Assembly: GCF_963457605.1 (NCBI RefSeq)
Contig: NZ_OY735139.1
Span: 682,001 to 746,000 of the forward strand
Source: an uncultured Gellertiella sp.
GTDB lineage: Bacteria > Pseudomonadota > Alphaproteobacteria > Rhizobiales > Rhizobiaceae
DNA: 64,000 nt
Reading direction: 5' to 3'
Below the pieces are notes generated by a model. That model was given only the letters and a program-made list of their open reading frames with translations, did not search any database and had not been told where the DNA came from. The first letter of the stretch is position 1. Each line of letters starts with the position of its first letter. This document shows positions 59,715 to 64,000 of this stretch, in pieces. The position numbers were made by a program, and so were the translations under genes.

Positions 59715-60021
59715 GTTAATCGCTCCTGATTTCCACCGGCAACCAGACCGCAATTTAATTAAACTTCTCTTATTTCACTTAAAATGAAGCCTCCATCCGC
59801 ACCGGCCGCACCGCAGTCACAGCCCGCTTCGCCTGCAATGATCTCTCAAGACACACTCTATTAGTGTGAATTGTCGACGATAAAGATATGTTTTACACCT
59901 GCTGCGCAGGGAACCGCTTGAAAATAACCCAATATTTACGATGATATGATGAAAGTCAGGGGTGTATTCCCGCAAGGGCCAGGGTGAGGCTGCGGGCGAT
60001 GAATTTCTAACTGAAGACGGG

Positions 60022-60807
60022 ATGGACATGCGACGCCTGCTCCTGGGCCTGGTGCCTCTGCTTTTCCTGATCACGGGCTGCACGTCGGCCTCCTATGACC
60101 TTGTCCAGACGGCGTCGATTGCCCCGCAGTTCAAGGATACCGACCCGCAGGATTTCGGCGCGATGAGCCCGCGCCGCCATGCCATCCACGGCATCGACAT
60201 TTCCAAGTGGCAGGGCGACATCGACTGGTGGCGGGTGAAGAAATCAGGCGTTTCCTTCGCCTTCATCAAGGCAACCGAAGGCAAGGACAGCGCCGATCCG
60301 AAGTTCCAGGAGTACTGGCGACAGGCGGATGCCGTCGGCCTGCCGCATGCGCCCTATCACTTCTATTATTTCTGCTCGACCGCCGACCAGCAGGCCGACT
60401 GGTTCATCGCCAATGTGCCGCGCGCCTCGATGACGCTGCCGCCGGTGGTCGACGTGGAATGGAACGGCGAATCCGAGACCTGCACCACCCGGCCGGACCC
60501 CCAGACGGTGCGCAGCGAGATCCAGCATTTCATGGACCGGCTGGAAATTTTCTACGGCAAGCGGCCAATCATCTACACATCGGTGGATTTCCACCGTGAC
60601 AATCTGGTCGGCTATTTCCAGAACTACCATTTCTGGGTCCGCTCGGTGGCCGCCCATCCCACAAAGACCTATGAAGACCGGCGCTGGGCCTTCTGGCAAT
60701 ATACGTCCACCGCCGAAGTTCCCGGCATCAAGGGCCACACGGATATCGATGTTTTCGCCGGCACGCCAAAAGTCTGGCACAATTGGCTGGCATCGCTCTC
60801 CAACTGA
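60022..60807 (+). CDS. GH25 lysozyme-like lipoprotein
   Basis: The 261-residue protein has a lipobox LITGC (Cys about 17) and a glycoside hydrolase family 25 domain: HGIDISKWQGDIDWW (catalytic Asp, about 56), FAFIKATEGKDS, the DxE pair in VVDVEWNGE (about 150) and the C-terminal FWQYTSTAEVPGIKG. It is a probable muramidase anchored to the outer membrane. ATGs at 60022 and 60028 are both possible. The 307-bp gap before it (59715-60021) is AT-rich, without a gene; a small hairpin CACACT/AGTGTG is at 59852. Confidence 0.9.
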   Translation: MDMRRLLLGLVPLLFLITGCTSASYDLVQTASIAPQFKDTDPQDFGAMSPRRHAIHGIDISKWQGDIDWWRVKKSGVSFAFIKATEGKDSADPKFQEYWRQADAVGLPHAPYHFYYFCSTADQQADWFIANVPRASMTLPPVVDVEWNGESETCTTRPDPQTVRSEIQHFMDRLEIFYGKRPIIYTSVDFHRDNLVGYFQNYHFWVRSVAAHPTKTYEDRRWAFWQYTSTAEVPGIKGHTDIDVFAGTPKVWHNWLASLSN

Positions 60808-60945
60808 CCCGAAGCGGGATCAGCAAGGCGATTGCACGGCTGCCCGTGCAATTATCTTGCTTCCGTCAAATTGTTCTGGAAAATTTGCGCCACGCAACAA
60901 TGTAGGCAGAACCTGCCCTGACACAATTTTGAAGGATATGATTTG

Positions 60946-62136
60946 ATGATGCCGTTTTCGCTTCGCCCGGCCCTGATTGGCCTCGGCCTTTCCGCCTCTC
61001 TCCTCTCTCCCGCATGGGCCGAAGGCTGCAATGGCAACCTGAAGGCGTTTCTCGATGGCGTGGCGACGGAAGCCCGTGCGGCCGGCGCGTCCGACGCGGC
61101 GATTGCCAGGGTGCTCGACGGTGCCCGCATCGACCAGAAAGTGCTGTCGATGGACCGGGCACAGGGCGTCTTCAAGCAGACCTTCCTCGAATTTTCCAAG
61201 CGCACCGTCAACCAGGGCCGCCTCGACATTGGCCGGGCCAGGATGAAGCAACTTGCCGATGTCTATGCCCGCGCCGAAAAGGAGTTCGGCGTGCCTCCCG
61301 GTGTCATCACCGCCTTCTGGGCGATGGAGACGGATTTCGGCGCGGTGCAGGGCAATTTCAACACCCGCAACGCGCTGGTGACACTCGCCCATGACTGCCG
61401 CCGACCCGAACTGTTCCGCCCGGAATTGCTGGCGCTGATCAAGCTCACGCAGAATGGCGATGTCGATCCCGACACCAATACCGGCGCATGGGCGGGTGAA
61501 ATCGGCCAGGTGCAGATGCTGCCGAAGGACATTGTCGCTTATGGCGTCGATGGCGACGGCGATGGCCTGGTGAAGCTGAAGGAGAGCGGCCCCGACGTCA
61601 TCATGACGGCGGCAAAGTTCATCCAGAGCCTCGGCTTCCGGCGTGGCGAGCCGTGGATACAGGAAGTCAGCGTACCCGATACGCTCCCCTGGGAGAAATC
61701 CGGCCTTGGCGGCACCATGACGGCGCAGGAATGGTTTGCGCTCGGCGTGACGCCCCGCGACGGCAATACCGGCTCTGGCAAGCTGGTCGCCTCGCTGGTG
61801 CTGCCGCAGGGCCGCAAGGGACCGGCCTTCCTCACCTATCCGAATTTCGACATCTATCTGAAATGGAACCAGTCCTTCATCTACACGACCTCGGCTGCCT
61901 ATTTCGCCACGCGGCTTGCCGGTGCCGAACCCTACCAGAAGGGCAATCCGGAACCGGGCCTCAGCAATGAGGAGATGAAGGAACTCCAGAAGAAGATGGC
62001 GGCCCTCGGCCATGATGTCGGCAAGATCGACGGCATTCTCGGCTCCGGCACCCGCATCGCCATCCAGAAGGAACAGCAGAGCCATGGCCTTCCCGCCGAT
62101 GGCTGGGCGACACGCGCCCTGCTCGACGCTCTCTGA
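60946..62136 (+). CDS. MltB-like lytic transglycosylase with peptidoglycan-binding domain
   Basis: The 396-residue protein has a cleavable signal peptide (ending PAWAEG, about 26), an SLT_2 domain with catalytic Glu in AFWAMETDFGAV (about 125) and GEIGQVQMLPKDI, and a C-terminal PG_binding_1 domain (LQKKMAALGHDVGKIDGILGSGTR, split about 345-370). GAAGG at 60931 precedes ATG 60946; ATG 60949 and TTG 60943 are neighbours. Confidence 0.92.
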   Translation: MMPFSLRPALIGLGLSASLLSPAWAEGCNGNLKAFLDGVATEARAAGASDAAIARVLDGARIDQKVLSMDRAQGVFKQTFLEFSKRTVNQGRLDIGRARMKQLADVYARAEKEFGVPPGVITAFWAMETDFGAVQGNFNTRNALVTLAHDCRRPELFRPELLALIKLTQNGDVDPDTNTGAWAGEIGQVQMLPKDIVAYGVDGDGDGLVKLKESGPDVIMTAAKFIQSLGFRRGEPWIQEVSVPDTLPWEKSGLGGTMTAQEWFALGVTPRDGNTGSGKLVASLVLPQGRKGPAFLTYPNFDIYLKWNQSFIYTTSAAYFATRLAGAEPYQKGNPEPGLSNEEMKELQKKMAALGHDVGKIDGILGSGTRIAIQKEQQSHGLPADGWATRALLDAL

Positions 62137-62237
62137 GCCCATCCCCACACCACCCGAAATGTTGACGACGACACGTTTCGGGTGGCCGTGGTGCCTGCTC
62201 CGGGCCTATACATGCGGCAGGCCAAGGAGCAACTGCC

Positions 62238-63173
62238 ATGACATCACCCCGCCCCTCCCCCCCGATGACACCTCTCGCCTGGGCGCTGCTGGTGCTGCTT
62301 GGCCTGATCTGGGGCGGGTCGTTCTTCTTTGCGCGGATTGCCGTCCAGCACGTGCCGCCCTTCACGCTGGTGCTGCTGAGGTTGTCTATGGCAGCATTTG
62401 CCCTGCATCTTTACATCTTCGGGCGCTATGACCTCTATGCCTCGCTGAAGGCCCACTGGAAATCCTTCCTTTTCCTCGGGCTGATCAACAACGCGCTGCC
62501 GCATTCGCTGCTCTTCCTCGGCCAGATCCACCTCTCCGCCGGGCTCGCCGCGATCCTCAATGCGACCACACCGATCTGGACCGTCATCATCGCCAACAAG
62601 GCGACGAAGGACGAGCGCTTTACCCCGGCCAAGCTCGCGGGCTGCCTGATCGGCCTCACAGGAACCGCGGTTCTGATCGGCCCTGCCGCCTTCGCCCGGA
62701 CCGGCATACCGCTCTGGGCGCTGCTGTTTCCGATCGGCGCATCGATCTCCTATGGCTGTGCGGCGGTGTTCGGCAGGCGTTTTCGCGCCCTGCCCTCGCC
62801 CGTGACGGCGGCCGGGCAGCTCACCGCCTCCTCGCTGATCATGCTGCCGGTTTCGCTGATCACCGACCGGCCCTGGACACTGGCGGTGCCGCCGATGACG
62901 ACGGTGCTCGCCGTGCTCGGCCTCGCGCTGCTCTGCACCGCCTTCGCCTATATCCTGTTCTTCCGCATCATCACGCTGGCAGGCGCCACCAATGTTTCGC
63001 TGGTCACCCTGCTGGTTCCGCCCGGCGCCATCCTGCTCGGCGCTTTGTTCCTCGGCGAGCGGCTTGCCGCAAATGCGATAATCGGCATGGGGCTGATCGC
63101 GCTCGGCCTGCTCGTGCTCGATAACCGGATGGTTAAAATTTTATCAATCAGCCGAAAGACTTCGGCGTCGTGA
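62238..63173 (+). CDS. EamA-family (DMT) transporter
   Basis: The 311-residue inner-membrane protein has two EamA repeats and about ten helices: WALLVLLGLIWGGSFFFAR at the N terminus and LSAGLAAILNATTPIWTVI at the end of repeat 1; LCTAFAYILFF and GAILLGALFLGERL in repeat 2. These export metabolites or amino acids; substrate unknown. The gene stands alone. Confidence 0.9.
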   Translation: MTSPRPSPPMTPLAWALLVLLGLIWGGSFFFARIAVQHVPPFTLVLLRLSMAAFALHLYIFGRYDLYASLKAHWKSFLFLGLINNALPHSLLFLGQIHLSAGLAAILNATTPIWTVIIANKATKDERFTPAKLAGCLIGLTGTAVLIGPAAFARTGIPLWALLFPIGASISYGCAAVFGRRFRALPSPVTAAGQLTASSLIMLPVSLITDRPWTLAVPPMTTVLAVLGLALLCTAFAYILFFRIITLAGATNVSLVTLLVPPGAILLGALFLGERLAANAIIGMGLIALGLLVLDNRMVKILSISRKTSAS

Positions 63174-63426
63174 CGACGGAACGCGGCTCGAATTGATACA
63201 ACCATGAGCTGTTTTGATATGACGCAAACAGAACATCAAATGCCGGAACGGTTTCTGGTTAACCACCCGTCAACCACATGAAAATTTATTCCCCATTATA
63301 ATCAAATGGTTGCAATCTCTTCGTTTCGATTTTTGCCGGGCGTTGCTGCATCGCAGGATAGAAACCCCTTGGCGAAAGCCATGTTTCCGCCATATCATGG
63401 CAAGGTAAACAGCCAGGGAGGCCACC

Positions 63427-63504
63427 ATGGGACTCACCAATTCCTTCAATGCGCTTCTGGTCGGTGCTGCGTTTGTCTTCGTTGCCGCGATGCTGTTCAT
63501 CTAG
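63427..63504 (+). CDS. 25-residue membrane peptide
   Basis: ATG at 63427 follows GGGAGGCCACC, a strong ribosome site. The product starts MGLTNSFNALLVG and is one hydrophobic helix (about 8-25) with no charged residue. The stop TAG overlaps the first base of a RIME-like repeat by sequence AGAG, so the repeat inserted at the very end of the gene or supplies its stop. This type of tiny protein escapes standard annotation. No family is recalled. Confidence 0.6.
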   Translation: MGLTNSFNALLVGAAFVFVAAMLFI

Positions 63505-63641
63505 AGTTTGTCAGGGAAAAGTGGAATCCGGTTTTCCCGCTCAAACTTGTTTGAGCGCTCAAACTTGTTTGAGCGAAAAGACAAACGACAACAAGGGGAG
63601 CCAGAGTCTGGCTGGTTCAATATGAACCTGACAGACTCTGG
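63503..63641 (+). repeat. RIME-like intergenic repeat, copy 5 (expanded)
   Basis: Left arm AGAGTTTGTCAGGG (63503) and right palindrome CCAGAGTCTGGCTGG / CAGACTCTGG (63601-63641) flank an added tandem of GCTCAAACTTGTTTGAGC (63539-63574), itself palindromic. The same CAAACTTG module flanks copies 2 and 3 in reverse. This is the longest copy in the window. Confidence 0.85.
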
Positions 63642-63701
63642 CGTCACAAGGGCGGAAGACACATCCATGGCCTCTGAATTTCAGAGTGCCCGCGAATTTT
63701 G

Positions 63702-63736
63702 AAAAAGGGCACCGGATCGCTTCCGGTGCCCTTTTT
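63702..63736. terminator. Bidirectional terminator after metF
   Basis: Perfect 15-bp stem AAAAAGGGCACCGGA (63702-63716) / TCCGGTGCCCTTTTT (63722-63736), with A- and T-runs in the stem. It lies 10 bp beyond the metF stop and terminates on both strands. Confidence 0.93.
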
Positions 63737-63746
63737 GCGCAGAGTG

Positions 63747-64000
63747 TTATGCGGCGCAGAGATGCAAGGGCAGGATGCGGCGATAGCCGAGGCGTTCCAG
63801 AGTGCCGTTGACGAGGCTGGCGCGGTTCATGGTGTAGAGGTGGAATTCGGTGACGCCCCGCCGGGCGAGATCGGCGATCTGGGCGGCGGCGACATCGCAG
63901 GCAATCGCCTCATGCAGGGCGGCATTGTCCTCGCTGCCCTCAAAACGTGCCTCCAGCCATTGCGGCACGCTCGCGCCGCACAGCCCGGCAAAGCGTTTCA
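63747..64000 (-). CDS. metF: 5,10-methylenetetrahydrofolate reductase, C-terminal part
   Basis: The frame enters from the right edge and ends at 63747, covering about 84 C-terminal residues. KRFAGLCGASVPQWLEARFEG, ACDVAAAQIADLARRGVTEFHLYTMNR and the terminal LGYRR are the end of the MetF TIM barrel (split here for reading). The enzyme makes 5-methyl-THF for methionine synthesis. The 5' part lies outside the window. Confidence 0.9.
   Translation of the reverse strand, partial: KRFAGLCGASVPQWLEARFEGSEDNAALHEAIACDVAAAQIADLARRGVTEFHLYTMNRASLVNGTLERLGYRRILPLHLCAA

Overview
The window looks like chromosomal DNA of an alphaproteobacterium of the Rhizobiaceae (Rhizobium/Agrobacterium-like; the genus cannot be settled from sequence alone). 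The GC content is high. The dcw cell-division cluster runs mraZ-rsmH-ftsL-ftsI-murEF-mraY-murD-ftsW-murGCB, then ddl-ftsQAZ-lpxC. An sRNA of the rhizobial CCUCCUCCC type and RIME-like intergenic palindromes are also present. No tRNA, rRNA, transposase, integrase or CRISPR array is visible.

Layout. 1-14 kb is metabolic and miscellaneous: a truncated amidase, pncA, panC-panB, two tandem DUF2164 genes, azlC-azlD, an Xaa-Pro aminopeptidase, a CCUCCUCCC-motif sRNA, a Tat-exported spermidine-dehydrogenase-like flavoprotein, prmA, a Sco protein, a DUF2189 membrane protein, cheW and creA. 14-21 kb is a minus-strand DNA-repair and envelope block: a DEDDh exonuclease and ligA, then a four-unit tandem array of about 367 bp per unit, then recN and bamD. 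21-48 kb is the dcw cluster on the minus strand, read from mraZ at about 47.9 kb down to lpxC at 21.6 kb. It is interrupted between murB and ddl by three RTX-type genes for predicted secreted proteins (two serralysin-like metalloproteases and one RTX-only protein) with several RIME-like repeats between them. rnpB (RNase P RNA) lies just upstream of mraZ. 48.8-64 kb holds a FAD oxidoreductase, a DUF2442 protein, five peptidoglycan-hydrolase-type genes, a DjlA-like co-chaperone, PPi-dependent phosphofructokinase, a serine beta-lactamase-fold protein, a GGDEF-EAL protein, an EamA exporter, a 25-residue membrane peptide and the 3' end of metF.

How it fits together. Most of the window serves the envelope: peptidoglycan precursor synthesis (murA is absent), the divisome (FtsL, I, W, Q, A, Z), lipid A commitment (LpxC), outer-membrane assembly (BamD) and cell-wall turnover (two SLT transglycosylases, an amidase, a GH25 lysozyme-like protein and an MltB-like transglycosylase). 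The mra promoter carries four TGGG boxes spaced exactly 10 bp, as expected for MraZ autoregulation.

The most striking unexplained element is the array at 17.4-18.8 kb between recN and ligA. Each of its four units carries, on the minus strand, a near-consensus sigma70 promoter, a 12-bp hairpin with covarying base pairs, a variable linker and a terminator. This predicts four paralogous sRNAs of about 86 nt. On the plus strand each unit carries a well-positioned Shine-Dalgarno sequence and a 28-29 codon cationic peptide ORF whose 3' half is antisense to the sRNA. The arrangement resembles a tandem type I toxin-antitoxin locus or a diversifying sRNA family. This is inference and is untested.
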